The notes below the pieces were generated by a model that did no database searches, was not told where the DNA came from, and saw nothing but the letters and a program-made list of their open reading frames with translations. This document shows, piece after piece, positions 1 through 61,828 of a stretch of 64,000 bases of DNA. The position numbers and the translations under genes are program-made. Positions within the stretch are counted from its first letter, which is position 1, and each line of letters opens with the position of its first letter. Source of the stretch: Batillaria attramentaria (taxonomy: Eukaryota; Mollusca; Gastropoda; Batillariidae); the NCBI GenBank assembly GCA_018292915.2, contig JACVVK020000005.1, forward strand, positions 1,328,501-1,392,500, read 5' to 3'.

Positions 1-929
1 ACTAGTGGTTAGGTACACAGTGTTTAAATGCCGTGCAAGCAACAACTTCTTTCAGACCTTTCTGCCATTTTGGGTGTTGCGTGATGAACTAGTGCTTCTG
101 TTAGTGAAGAATTTCTAGGATTGCCATGCCGGGGTTCTGCGTCCAAAACCAGTGAGGGGATACGTGAAGATCATGTACATTTTAGGGTAACTTGACAAAT
201 GCAAGACGCTGTTGGCTGCCAGTATTTGGTTCATGTCTCTGTTGTCAAGACGGAGAGGTCAGCAAATGTACCATTTTAGAGCGTCACCTGTGCGTTACTT
301 CGCCTGCTTTTTACGCTTGGCCAGTGCTTTTTGTAACTCCTCTACAGACTTCCTTGAACATGTTTCTTGAACATGTTTCTGTCATTTTTTTTTTTTTTTT
401 TTTAAGGGGCGTTCGTCTTAGCGGAGACTAAAGTCAAGTAGGTGCTAAGGACTTCTAACTGTATAAAGGGGCGTACAGTACTGTCATTTGCTTTGTGGGA
501 TTGATTTGTGGAATAAGCTTACACAGATGCTAGGGTACTGGGTTTAATGTGACTTGATCCTTTTTATAAAACTGAAGCTATCATTTAATTTAATTCTGTA
601 AATCGAGTGGTCATGATGTTTGAACAAGTGCTGGTGTAGGTGTAGGTGTTTGAACTTTCTCCTCCCCAGGCCCCCATTGTGCACACCATTCTACCTCACA
701 CTCTCCAGTCCTGTACAGAAAACATTTTTCTTGTGTATGCATTTCATGTCCAGTCCATTCGTGTTCTTGTCATTGTGTCTGCGAAGGAAGGGCATTGGTA
801 GGGTATTGAAACAGTAGCAAGTTCAATATGCTGGGACCCTTGCATATCTCTCTCCATGGAATGTTCAGCAGGATTTAAACCTCCTCTTTTTGGCTCCCTT
901 GTGTAACAATGGGAGTCTATGTATTAACC
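1..929. other. Non-coding, no gene recognised
   Basis: Only short low-quality reading frames are present. There is a poly-T run near 387-403 and a TCTG/GT microsatellite at about 938-978. It could be intergenic or the 3' UTR of a gene to the left; nothing distinguishes these. Confidence 0.5.
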
Positions 930-1990
930 CTCCGTCGTCTGTCTGTCTGTCTGTCTGTGTGTGTGTGTGTGTGTGTGTCCAGAAAACTTTAACGTTGTCA
1001 TTTTCTCAGAATCTACAAACAGTAGAGGCACCAAACTTGGCATGCTGATAGACTAGCACAAGACCTTTCAAAACATATCATTTTGAATGACCTTGACCCA
1101 AGGTCAAGGTCACTAAAGCTCTCTGTTTGAAAATTTTACATTGGCATTTTCTCGTAATGTACAAATGCCAGAGGTTTTAAACTTTGCATGATGATAGACA
1201 TTGATAAGAACTTTACAGATATACATGTAGTCAGTGACCTTCTGTCAAGGTCAAGGCCGTACAAGATAGTTTTGTGAAACCTTAACATTGGCATTTTCTC
1301 AGAAACAATGAACAACAGAGGTGCCAAACCTGGCATGCTGATAGACAGTGATAAGACCTATGCACACATACCATCTTAAATGACCTTGACTGAAGGTCAA
1401 GGTCATTGAAACAGTGTTCGGAAATTTTACATTTGCATTTTATCAGTATCTAGAAGAATCAGAAGCATCAAACTATGTGCGATGATTGACATTAGCAGCA
1501 CCTTTACAGACATACCTGTGTTCAGTGACTTTTAGTCAAGGTCAAGGTCATGCAAGCGTGTTTTTTTTGTGGAAACTTTAACCTTGGCATTTTCTTCAAA
1601 ACAACAAACAGTAGAGGCACCAAATGAGGCGTGATGATAGACAGCAATGAGACCTACCTTTCTGAATGACCTTGACTGAAGGTCAAGGTCATTAAAGCTG
1701 TCTGTTGTGAATTTTAACATTACTGTTTTCGGAGGAACTACAAATGCTAGAGGCATCAAACTTGGCATGATGATAGACATTGATGAGATCTCTTTTGAAT
1801 GACTTTGACCAAAGGTCAAGGCTGTACAAACTGTTTTGGGGAAAATTGTAATATTGCCAGGAACTCAGAGCGCCAGACACATCACTTAGCATGATACTGG
1901 ATAGTGATAAGAGCTCTACAAACATACTTTTGTGAATGACCTTGACCTGTGTCACAAGGGAGCCATGGAGGCTTCTGCCTCTCTAGTTTT
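930..1990. repeat. Degenerate tandem repeat, about 7 units of ~143 bp, carrying AGGTCA direct repeats
   Basis: Units share three blocks in order: a 'cattttctcag...caaa' block, a 'ggcatgatgatagaca' block, and an inverted pair TGACCTTGAC / AAGGTCAAGGTCA. The AGGTCA pair recurs near 1101, 1246, 1394, 1537, 1681 and 1812, roughly every 143 bp, with a last partial copy near 1938. Each unit can fold through the TGACCTTGAC and GGTCAAGGTCA arms. Units have diverged by many substitutions, so the array is old. No coding capacity is convincing; long frames on the minus strand come from repeat periodicity. Confidence 0.8.
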
Positions 1991-2758
1991 TTTTTAACAC
2001 AGTCACTGACAGTACCCATAATACGTGTAGTGTTGGACCTCCTCCCTCTTTCTGGAGGGTCGCTTGTAACTTGAACTTTCAGAAATTTTGACTGTACTTT
2101 AACAAATGTTTTTTACAAATTTAATATAATTCCAGATGCACCAGTTTTGCTCTGTTCAGCTGTTACTTGCATGTGTTATTATGGTGCTGCTTTTTTGTTT
2201 GGTTTGTTTCATTTGGTTGATAATGCTTGTTGCACTGATAACAATTTCAGATTTCAATGACTTATGTGTGTTTTTTTTTTTGGTTTTTTTTTAGTAGGTT
2301 ACCTTCTTCATGCCCGTGAATAAACTTTGTGGTTTAATTTGGGCTAAAAATGTTTTAAGTTGCCGTAAACACATTCAGAGGCTGTGCTTCTGCCGGTTTT
2401 GTCTGGTTCATTTGTAAAACTGCATTATTCTTGTTTTGAACACATCGCGGTCACCTTTCCTGTCTTTAAAGTGGTTTGTTTCAAAGTTTTCCCTGAACAG
2501 TTGTATTTTTTAGATGAATTATTCAGCAGCATCCAGCCTTATGAATTTCAATTAAATGTAATCACCATACATTTGGTTATGCTTACACGTTCGTCACCCG
2601 GTAGTCATCCGACCTGATCGATGTGAAATTGCCTAGAGCAAGCCCCATATTGTTACAAGGTCAGCTAAGTAGCTATTGCAAGGGCCTCATCAAAACAGCT
2701 TAGGCGGTTGGCTGTGTTTTGCATAGGATCTGTGCTTCTTTCTTCCGCCCATTAGCCC
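1991..2758. other. Non-coding, no gene recognised
   Basis: T-rich sequence with an AATAAA-type signal on the plus strand near 2321 (gtgaataaactttg). It could be the tail of an upstream 3' UTR, but no coding exon for such a gene is visible in the window. Confidence 0.4.
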
Positions 2759-2767
2759 ATCCTATCC

Positions 2768-3569
2768 CATCCTCGTACCGGGGGCTGTAACGTTAACACT
2801 AGGCCCCCGCAACCACGGCCAAGTCGGGCTAACCGAGACCGAGCCGAGATAAGTAATAGCTAAGAAGGAAAAATATTAAAATACTCGGTGACAAGGAAAG
2901 TGGACAGTTGCGAACAACTTTAAGGCCCCCGTGTTATTTCACAGTGTGCACAGAAGCGAGGAATTCTGTCAAATTCACCGGCACAGTGAATTTTTAGAAC
3001 CAGCTCTGATGCTTTACCGTTTATCAATTTTCCGTTCTCAATAATGGTCATCAGCTTTATTTGTAAACTACACGAAAGAGAAAGTACGTGGGTGTTTGGG
3101 TGTTTAACGTCCTTTACAGCAGACGTTAATTTCGCGCTGCATAATGTTCAAGAGCACTTAATTATTTGGAAACGCCTCGCTAAGCTGTATAATGTTGTTA
3201 GCATAACAAAATAATACCGTACCCTGGTTTTGGAGGAGACGATGTTGTTGACAGGTGTGACCGAAATTCCCCCGGGAAAAAACGTCTGCTTTTGTTTTCA
3301 AGGGAAATCACTCCCACGCACAATAATCTCCGAGCCATGCTAAAAATTCACTGTGCCGGTGAATTTGACAGAATTCCTCGCTTCTGTGCACACTGTGAAA
3401 TAACACGGGGGCCTTAAAGTTGTTCGCAACTGTCCACTTTCCTTGTCACCGAGTATTTTAATATTTTTCCTTCTTAGCTATTACTTATCTCGGCTCGGTC
3501 TCGGTTAGCCCAACTTGGCCGTGGTTGCGGGGGCCTAGTGTTAACGTTACGGCCCCCGTTACGGGGATG
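2768..3569. mobile_element. Non-autonomous foldback DNA transposon, Mutator-like, 802 bp
   Basis: Two arms of about 230 bp (2768-2997 and 3340-3569) are near-perfect inverted copies, starting CATCC(T/C)CGTA(C/A)CGGGGGC from either end. The element is bounded by a perfect 9-bp direct duplication ATCCTATCC at 2759-2767 and 3570-3578. The 340-bp centre has no reading frame for a transposase. Very long terminal inverted repeats with a 9-bp target duplication are characteristic of Mutator-superfamily (MULE) elements; hAT (8 bp) and piggyBac (TTAA) fit less well. The few arm mismatches suggest fairly recent insertion. The centre contains a 'gtgggtgtttgggtgtttaa' stretch also seen at SINE ends in this window. 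Confidence 0.85.
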
Positions 3570-3578
3570 ATCCTATCC

Positions 3579-4104
3579 ACCCACCCATCTTTCTACTTGT
3601 AGTGCACCGTCATTTGCAGACAATAGAGTTTTGTTCTTTTTAACCTTGATCCCAGTGAGGTGTGACTGTAACGCTGTATCGTACGTGTTAAAAGGACGGA
3701 GTGATTGAGATTTTTTGATTCCCCGGAAGTGTGATAGCGGTGTTTTTTTGAGTGTCGTTGATGTGGAAGTGCAGTTCACATGTACGTGACGTAATCTTAT
3801 ATGCAGTGAAAAAGTTTTTGTCATCGTTCTTTATCGTAACGGCTGCTCAGCCCAGTGGACCCGAGAGCAGAGTCCGCAGAGAGTTTTAACCTACTATATT
3901 TATTGTCTGTTTGTGGCTTGTGTAATTATGTACATACCTGTATGTATTAAATATACTTCAGAAGATGATTGTGTGATAAGAGGCACGTTCCTTTTTTTCG
4001 TGGCGGAGCTTAAAAAATAAGAAGAAAAAAAGAGCGCTTTCCGGTCAGCTCTGCACACAGAGGCTGTAACTTGAGATGAAATAAAAATCTTACATCAAAC
4101 GCAG

Positions 4105-4145
<41 letters not shown>

Positions 4146-4754
4146 TGTGTTGTGGTGTCTGCCAACGATTAGGAGACTCTCCTGTCACAACAAAGTTAGC
4201 GTAGTGAAACAAGCATTTACACACTGCACACTGTGCTGGCAGCTACTGCAATGCACTGGCTAAAATGGTTGATAATAACAATAATAATAATAATTCTTAT
4301 ATAGCGTGAAATCCCCATCATTGTGGGCTCTAAGCGCTTTACAAAGTGACATTAACATATATATGAATTATGAAGAACAAAAGATATAAATACATAAATA
4401 CAACACATGTGAGAGAAACACAGAGCGACAACCAGCACACACGCACGCGCACAATATCAGACATGCATGGGGAACACACAAGAGGCAACCAGCACACTCG
4501 CGCGCGCTCGCACGCACACACACACACACACACACACAGCCGTGCCACACTGCACCCACACTGGCTATGGGCAGCGGGGACACCGCAACTCCCGTTCTGG
4601 GGGATGCAGACAGTTACGGCAACTCCCGTTCTGAGGGATGCAGACAGTGAATCATAGGCAAAGTGGAACAGGTGAGTTTTTAACTGATATTTAAAGGAGA
4701 GTAGAGTAGGAGCATTGCACACACCTTATGAAAAACTACCGAAACGATGGAAAG

Positions 4755-4800
<46 letters not shown>

Positions 4801-4996
4801 TGCTACAGCTAGCTATGTCCCCCAACATTACTGACATGCAAAATACATAAGATAATAGTGCACATGAACACTTGCACATGAATCTAGGGGTCCACATGCA
4901 AGACTGATTGTGTATACTTTCATGGTTTTAGACTAGAGGCTGTTATTCTACTTTTCATCATTATTATTCATTATTTTATTTATTTATTTATTTATT

Positions 4997-5038
<42 letters not shown>

Positions 5039-5082
5039 CTTTTTCCGTTTGGGAAACGTACGGTTTTGTCACCACCACAATC
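3579..5082. other. ATG2 upstream region with microsatellites, no gene recognised
   Basis: Holds (GT)n at about 4109-4150, an (AAT)n-led hairpin-like dispersed repeat at 4266-4350 ending in 'ctaagcgctttac', (CA)n at 4515-4538 and 4757-4798, an ATTT run, and a poly-T/poly-G tract at 5000-5037. The ATG2 promoter should lie in the last few hundred bases, but there is no TATA box or CpG-rich block I can support. Confidence 0.45.
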
Positions 5083-5121
5083 ATGGACAACCGAGACATC
5101 GTGGAACCCAACAGATTTCAG
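5083..5121 (+). CDS. ATG2: Candidate alternative first coding exon of ATG2 (13 codons)
   Basis: An ATG at 5083 opens 13 codons (MDNRDIVEPNRFQ) that end at a strong donor, CAG|GTAAGT, in phase 0. A phase-compatible acceptor (CAG|TTT at 5220/5221) lies inside the next ATG2 exon and would replace residues MFARQ. Both starts leave the conserved YLLKRYLGHFL segment intact. The acceptor has a poor pyrimidine tract, so this could equally be a 5' UTR exon or chance. Transcript data would decide. Confidence 0.35.
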
Positions 5122-5205
5122 GTAAGTAGCTTCCCTTGCATCCTCCAATGAAAATACAACATGGCGATGTTTACGTTTTCATGTGAAGTCTTCTGACGAT
5201 AGAGT

Positions 5206-54546
<49,341 letters not shown>

Positions 54547-55449
54547 AGTTGGACCATTGGTAGGGGGAGTAACTTCACTGTTGCAGCGTAGCAGCTGCTT
54601 GCTGACTTGAAGCAGATACTGGGTTTTCATAACAGAATGTGGTCATTTTGAACAGGGGCTGAAAATTATAGAAGTCATCCATGACAATGAACACTGCCCA
54701 TGTAGTTTTCGAAGCTCATTGTTTGGTGTCCAAAGCTGGTTAGTATTTGTGAATACACTGAAAATTTAATTAAAAACCAAACCAGCCTGTTGCTGGAATT
54801 GGATATGAACAGTAGCCGATATTTTCAAGGCAAAATGATGTTAGTCTTGCACGCTTGTTGAGGTACGTTCATGGTAAATTTCACTTTGACAAGTACAGTG
54901 ACTAGCTTCATCTACCCGGTGTGTATACAGATAATCAAATTTTCAGTAAAACACAAGCTGTGGGGGGTCCACAAAATGGGATTTCATTATTTCCATCCAT
55001 GGTACATGTATTTTAGTGTAAGTTTGTGAGAAGGAGGGATAAACCTGACTGTACCATAACCAGATTCACACTTCACTGAAGCACAGTAGATTGAGGGTGA
55101 ACCCTTCCATATAAAACATACAGCTAGAACAGACCCCACAACTCCACCGGATTACTGGTAACTAGAACAGACCCCATAACTCCGCCGGAATACTAGTAAC
55201 TAGAACAGAACCTGTAACTCCACCAGAGTACTAGTTAGAGGACTAGTAATCACAACCACGATGGGAACAATTTTTGTTGTACTTACATCAGAAAAGAGTG
55301 GTAGATTTTTTTTTTTTTTTGACACTTCATGATAATTTCTTCACATGTTGACTGTGATGCCAGCTGCATTTTTGCTTTGTAACTGGTGCATCGTGTTCCT
55401 GTCTATGTCCTTTACATGCACCGAGGTAACCAAACCCCAGTAGTGCTTT

Positions 55450-56270
55450 TGTATCTAAAAGACAACAAGTCATAGTCACTGTACACATGTACTGCTCAAC
55501 TTTTGGTAAGAGCAAAAAATTGACTGAAGCACTGTGCAGAAACGGGGCGTCTTGGTTAATTTCTGAGATACACATTTTGTCGGAGCTTCTCTCTGCTTCA
55601 TATTATGAGCGTTGCTTAAAAAAATTAGTCACAGCTTTGTTTCTGTGTAGGCCGTTGAATAGAGGTACCCCTTAAAAGGCCAGTTTCACCCAACGGCATG
55701 GAAAGTCTGTCGAAGATGTTCTTTTGTTGCCTGATTTTGCTTTGAGGGAGGCCTGACTACAACTGGGAGTGACGTTTCTTTTCTTCAGGCGTGTCACTTC
55801 TTCTTACTGACAGTGATGCTGCTCCTCAAGGAAAGAAACGTTAATCGCAGTAAAAGCTCTTTTGGAAATCGTTATTACATCACAGAGTATGAAAAATAAA
55901 ACTAGCTCTAAAACGTTTCCCTGTGTGTGCCCTTTCATAAATTCGGCCCAGGTGTAGTCAGGTTTCGCAGGTGAAATGGTCGTTTGACTTTTTTGACTGT
56001 TTGCTGAAAACTCTTTTAGGGGGTACCTCTATTCAGTGGCCTGCACAAAGACTAGGCTATGACTAATTTTGTGAGTGGTACATGTACTCAAAATGTGAAG
56101 CAGACAGATGCCCGGACAAAATGCGTATCTGTGAAATTTACCAAGACGCCCCATTTTTTAAATTTTTAATCATGAGCAAAAGTTGAGCAGTATACTTCTA
56201 GACAGTATTTTGGTGTGCCATTGTGCACTACGGAACATTTGAAATGACCAAGGCTATGACCTGATACTAA
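55450..56270. mobile_element. Large imperfect inverted repeat (foldback element)
   Basis: Arms at about 55460-55680 and 56010-56265 are inverted copies: 'gaatagaggtaccccttaaa' versus 'gggggtacctctattcagtg', 'ggggcgtcttggttaatttc' versus its inverse near 56135-56152, and 'acattttgtc' with 'tctgcttcat'. The arms have diverged by about a fifth by eye. It sits in the presumed ATG2 3' UTR. No clear terminal duplication found. Confidence 0.75.
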
Positions 56271-58702
56271 TTTTTTGTGCAAGAATTGAAAGTGCATTGA
56301 TGGTAGAGCCCATGCAGTCGCAGACATCGCTTTCTTTAACACTTTAAGTTACTCGTGTCAAAACCCTTGTTTGCCATGACAACATCATAAGGTGAAAAAA
56401 AAGAAAAAAAAAGCTACGTGGACCTTGAAGTGGTAGAGATTTCGGGGGAGACAATAAATTTTTGTCACAGATAACACTGCTTTCAACCAAGGCTCTACAA
56501 TGAAGAGTGCTCAGCTAGCCTAACCCATGGTTTTTGTTGGCTGTTATGTCTGGTCCTATGTGCCAAACACTGTGCTTTTGTGCATGCTTGATATTCCAGC
56601 TGTGGGTCACAAGCTTGCCTTTTCTGCATACCTCACGCAGTGTTGTCTTTGTGAGCATGCGCTGATACATGTAGCATCAGTTCTGGAATACCCAGCTCTG
56701 AAAAAAAAAAAAGGGGGGGGTAAGGGCCGCTGCTACACGTTGCCAGGATTGGCACTTGCAGGGCTGGAAACGCTGGAAACCCTAATTAAATCGCTGGCAG
56801 CCAGCTGGCATATCCCCCTTGCCGGTGCCGGCGTGGCAATAGATAGCCATCCTATTTTTCGTGGCAGGCAGCTAGCTGCAGGCAGCCCCGTACAGCCAAT
56901 TGACCAGTCACTGCCCAAACCTTGCAACGCCGCAGGCTGCATGTGTGCAAAACCCCTGCCCGCCCGCAACCAGCGGAGTATGGCAACATGCTGACTGGCA
57001 GTCGCGTAGCCGTATGCTTAAGCGCCTGTCAAATCCATGGCACTTTTGCCCTTTTTTTTTTTTTCCCAGATGATGTAAGGAAGAACTGTGTGAAGTTGTT
57101 GCTGTGTCTGTCCAGTTTTAGGGTCAAAACACATAGGTTTCTGCAGGTTTTTTTTTTTCCCCAAAAACATTCAAAAAGAAATTCATTCCTGTGTGAGTGG
57201 AAGATCTTTTCATTCGTAAAGTCTTTGTGCTGCAACCATTTTCAAGTGAATAATAACTCTTTGATGACACATGTCTTTACAATATTTTCATGTTGGTGAC
57301 TTTCAGTGCCAACCTTCCGCTTGAAGTAGCAGTTAAAACCGTAGCAGACAAACTGAGAAGAGAAGACCAGTTGTATATGTTTTGACAGACAACAACTGTT
57401 CACTCATATCCTACTCACAATGTGGTGCTAAGAAGCAGCAGAATGTGATAGCAAGAGTGTCACGTCTGCCAGTGAATGGTGTACATGTACCTGGTGTGGA
57501 TAAACCGATTGGTGTAATTGTTTGAGCAATAGTTGGAATAGGAATTTGGCAGGCAGGTGCCGGTAACGATTGCCCAGAATGTGAGCTTGATTTCTGTTGC
57601 TTGCAAATACTGCACATTGATGCAAACCAGTCTGCTCCCCCTGCCCCCATTCCCATCCCCTGCCCCTATTCCCATCCCTGCTCCCTCCCCCCCTTCCTGT
57701 TTGCCCCATACCCTCCCCCTACCCGTCAGTGCTTTCTGTTCCTGCCTTAAATTGCTGATGTACAGACAATTTTTTTTTTTTTACATGCATGTGTACAGTT
57801 AATTTGCTTTGCGCATGATGAAATTCTGTAAATGGTTTGCTTGGGCAATTTTTTTTTGTCACTTCTGCGCCGTGCTGTGATCAATGGCTTTTTTGTGTGT
57901 GGTTTTGAGAAGTCAAAATCCAATATTGTGCACCAAGAGGAACTAACCATCAAGATGTAAGAGCCATCATGTAAGAGCCAATCATAAATGCTGTCTGTCT
58001 GAACCACCATCCCATGCGTGTGTAAATAATATTGGTGCAGTGTGATTTTGTTGGAGGCCTACGGTGGTTGGTCCTTGTTCGCGCATCAGAGACGTTACAT
58101 GAGCTGTCATTGGAGAGTTACGTTTGTACGAAATTATTTTTGTTCCCTTTCATTGATGAGCTTTTTATACTGTTGCTGGCTAGTTTCTTCTGAATGGCAG
58201 TTGTACAGGTTGTATGTAGCTGATTTGCACACGAAATGATTGTTACTAACAACTGTTTTTTTCGGGTGGGTGTGTGTGTGTGACAGAGAGAAAGAGAGAG
58301 AATAACTTCTTCTGCACGTTTTCTTACATAATATATGTATTATACTTGTAGCACCAGTAATTGCTTATGGGCTGTGCACATAGCAAAATTCCAATAAACT
58401 CTGACCCATCCTTTTGTTTTTCCTTAGTCAGTGCCGTTGTAAATTGGCTGCCAGTATCTCTTTGCACTGAAGGTGGAGGATCTTGTGTTCTTGTTTATCG
58501 ACTGCTTGGCTTTTAGCAATTTCCAGTGACCTTGAGCAGGGTGTCAACTGATGTTTTTGTGGGAACAGACAAACTGTTGTCCATGTCAGACATGTTTGCC
58601 TCTGGCCAGATGTACGTTTGAAGTGTTTAAAAAAAAAGAGCTGTGGTTGAAGTGACGATTTTACTTTTATTAAGTGCTAGTCTGAGCATGAAAAAAGTAA
58701 CT

Positions 58703-58805
58703 GTGGAATTTTGGCGTAGCAAATATTTTGTAAATAGCTCTAAAGAAGTGTAAAATTTGTGGCATTCTACACTATTATCAAAACTGAGCTACGCCAAAAT
58801 TCCAC
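58703..58805. mobile_element. Palindromic MITE, 103 bp (copy 1)
   Basis: GTGGAATTTTGGCGTAGC at 58703-58720 and its exact inverse GCTACGCCAAAATTCCAC at 58788-58805, with 67 bp between. Further copies at 59364 and, diverged, 61829. Confidence 0.88.
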
Positions 58806-59363
58806 CTCCAGCTTGCGGCTGTGGAGATCTTGAATGTGATGGTTGTTTTGCACTGATGTTGCATGTTGATCTGAGCAATAACTAGTCTGATACTTGTATC
58901 AGTTTGTTGCTGTGTTTGTGAAATACTCTGAGCCATACTTGCATTTGGACATCGTCATGTACACGTGACTCTGTATTTAGAGTACATGTAGTTCAGATGA
59001 TGCACTCTCTCGTTTCAGTGACCCATTTCTTAAAATGGAGTTTCACCAAAATTCTGTTGTTGATTTGTTGCTGCATGTTTCCTCATGTACCTGTTCTGTA
59101 GTCAATGTCTTATAAAGCTTGTGTAAACACTGCAACAAGTGTGAACATTGTCAGTAGACTTTTAGAGGACAGTGGGAATGCATTCCATGTTTAGTTTGAA
59201 CTGTCTCTTGGACTTTTAGATTGGACCTTGTGTGAGCAGCTGCATCAGGAGATAGGGACAAGTTGAAAGTGCTGAATGTTTGAAGAATGAACATTACCTC
59301 GTTTGTTGTGACATTGTAACCAACTTTGATAATTCGTGAGTCAGGTCCCATCTCGACGAGGCC

Positions 59364-59465
59364 TTGGAATTTTGGCGTAACTGGGTTTGATGTTCTTAGC
59401 GCAGGAGAAGTGTACAGGGTGTCATCCTGTGCCATTCTCAAAATCTGGTTACTCCAGAATTCCAC
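59364..59465. mobile_element. Palindromic MITE (copy 2)
   Basis: Starts TTGGAATTTTGGCGTAAC and ends with the inverse, diverged (GTTACTCCAGAATTCCACC). Internal 'gcaggagaagtgtacagggt' is shared with copy 3. Confidence 0.82.
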
Positions 59466-60078
59466 CAGGATCTGCCTTGTAGCAGGGTTGCTTGTAATGT
59501 GTTACAGAGAAGGGGCATTATGTGTGATGTTATTGCTGTTGTGTTACTGCCTTTGTCGAGTCATGAGGAACAGTGAATGTGTTGATTGAGCAGATAAAAA
59601 GAGAAAAGGTATGGTTATGTTGTTCTTTTATGTGAGGATAGTGATGTGCTGGTCTGTTTTTCCCGACAGTGAAAAACAATTTTTAGCCTCTCGTTGTGGA
59701 TATGAAGTAGGGGTGTTGGCAGATGTTAGGATCACCGAGCTTCATGGCATTGAGCTATGCTGCACAGTGTGTGTGTGTGTGTGTATCTGTGTGTGGGGCA
59801 TGACATTCTCACTTGTTTTTTTTTAATATATGCTTGAACACCTGAGCCAAGTCTTGCATACACAAGAAGTAATGAAAGGGAACAAAACTATTCTCTCGGC
59901 ATGTTGGACAAGTACATGTGTGCGCTTCAAAAATATGCGTGTATGCATGCTGTTTAAAACTAGTGCAAGATCACAAAAACCTTTCTTTTGAAACAACTCC
60001 TGATATGTTTGTGTGCATTTATGACATGATGTTTTGTATTTTTGTTCCATTTTACCTTGTAATGGGCTGTGGCCAACA

Positions 60079-60084
60079 CAATAA
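60079..60084 (+). terminator. Candidate polyadenylation signal
   Basis: AATAAA in 'caacacaataaacatttata', one of several plus-strand candidates for the ATG2 transcript end. The one near 61244 (gaaataaagacagcc) is another. Confidence 0.25.
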
Positions 60085-61311
60085 ACATTTATATTCATAT
60101 GTGTGCATTGAAATTTGGTAGTTTAAGCATTTTGTCATGCCACATTAGCATTTGATGGTGGTTTCCTGTGAATTGTTTTGCCCAGTACTGCACTTTACTG
60201 GAACATACAGAATGATTACATACAAATGACATCTCGAAATATTTCATCAGTCCACTACATAACTGGAACAATTGCTGTTAGCATGAAATAGCCATTTCAG
60301 AAATGCTGGCCTGCATCTGCTGTGTGTTGTGGCAGCCCATTTTGATCTGTGTACCGGTATTCTGTTTTGACAGCATTGTTTAGCGTAGTTCGCATTCATT
60401 TGGATGACCACCAGTTTGGTTTTGTTTTAGCAGTCTGATCAAATACACACAGAGAGGCTAACTTACCAAAATGCTAATACCTGTGAGAGAATGAATGGGT
60501 AGCTTTTTGTTTATTTGTGACAATGTTTTGTAAGTTGATTTGATCCAGCTTGTAAATTATTCATCATACGTATGAAGATGCAAGAGAAGTTAGGCAAAAC
60601 CTGTGCATTGAATGCAGTTTTTTTTTGTTTTTTTTAAAAGCTGGATTGAGGTTGATGTGGTGTTTGCATGGCCATATATACACCTTTCGTGCATTGTCAA
60701 TATATATCAGTTGCATTTTCTGGGCTTTGCATGCTGGTGTGATGCAGTACAATGTCAACATGTTGAGAGAAATGTCCCTGGTGTTGTGTGACAGGGGGAG
60801 AAAGCACAATTCATCCTTAGCATGAAATAGTGTACGGAGGTTTTGTATTTTTAAGAGTGTAAAGTTCATGTCTGCCACGACATTAGTGGCAGAAGTTCTG
60901 CGACGTCTTCCTTGTTAGTCGACACAGAGCCGTTTTGCTTGCTTTTTTTACCATGTACAGTATGAATTTGCACCTCCTTCCCGTATGTTTTATTTACCAC
61001 TTCGCTCCCCCTTCAGTGTTTTTATTTTTGTGATCATGCTCTTTTCATTGCCTTCTTTGTGGATTTTGTACATAGTGTGTACCTACTTTTGGATGTGTGG
61101 TTGGGTTTACTTGCATTACACTTGAATGATCACACAAATGTGAAGATACTGTCCGTTCTTCTTTCAAGTTGTTGTGGTTTGATTTTTCTCATGTTTCGGG
61201 ACAGAGAGCGGAAGTGCCATTGCTGAATGTGTGACTTGAATGAAATAAAGACAGCCATTTTAACACTGACTAGAAAAGATTTTCTGTGTGTGTGTGTGTC
61301 TGTGTCTGTGC

Positions 61312-61702
61312 GGAGGAAGTGGGGCTGGATTGGACACACCCTCAGGAAGCCAGCATCCAGCACCACGCGCCAAGCCCTGACATGGAACCCGCAGGGGAAA
61401 AGGAGTGGGTGGGTGGGTGTTTGGGAGTTTAACGTCCTTTTCCACCACATAACGGTGATATCAAAGACGGGGCAACGAGAAAAAAGGCCAGCACAAATAT
61501 TTGGCCCCAGCCGGCGGGATTCGAACTCACGACCCAAGCATGGGAGAGAGGCCGGCCTCGCAACAGCTGGAGGTGGGACACCGAGGCAGGGCTATATAAA
61601 CAGGTGACCAACTGGACTGGAGTGGCAAGAATAGCCCAGAACAGAGTGCGATGGCGAAGGGTTGTTGATGGCCTACGCTCCACTTGGAGCCAGGGGCCTA
61701 AC
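61312..61702 (+). mobile_element. LINE 3' fragment split by a SINE
   Basis: The plus strand encodes [20 protein letters not shown] and [10 protein letters not shown] up to 61401. After the SINE the frame resumes with NWTGVARIAQNRVRWRRVVD to about 61700. It is the same family as 48252-48603. The element ends 'ggagccaggggcctaa'; the flanks CTGTGTGT may be a target duplication but lie in a GT tract. Confidence 0.88.
61402..61546 (-). mobile_element. SINE (GTTAAAC-tail family) inserted in the LINE fragment
   Basis: Minus-strand copy with 'gagttcgaatcccgccggct', 'ggggccaaatatttgtgctg' and 'aaaggacgttaaac'. It lacks the A-box head. It interrupts the LINE frame between GKR and GRP, proving it is younger than that LINE copy. 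Confidence 0.9.
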
Positions 61703-61828
61703 TGTGTGTATGTGTTTCACCAACCCCATCTAGCTGTTTACTTCTTTCATTCTCAAAATACCAACTTCTGCTCCTACATTTCAGATTTATTTCCAATGAC
61801 TGGGCTGAAACATAATTTGTCAACAGAC

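Larger units (their letters stand above)
54547..61262 (+). other. Probable ATG2 3' UTR and following non-coding DNA
   Basis: No convincing coding exon. Plus-strand polyadenylation-like hexamers occur near 55896, 56453, 58394, 60080 and 61244, so the 3' UTR may be anywhere from about 1.3 to 6.7 kb. Contains the foldback and MITE elements listed separately, a GC-rich block of unknown origin at about 56720-57030 and C-rich DNA at 57640-57720. Confidence 0.5.

Noticed and set aside
56720..57030. GC-rich block with an open plus frame
   Set aside because: Biased composition rich in Gly/Ala/Pro codons with no domain; 'cagggctggaaac' hints at a transposon end, but the partner end was not found.
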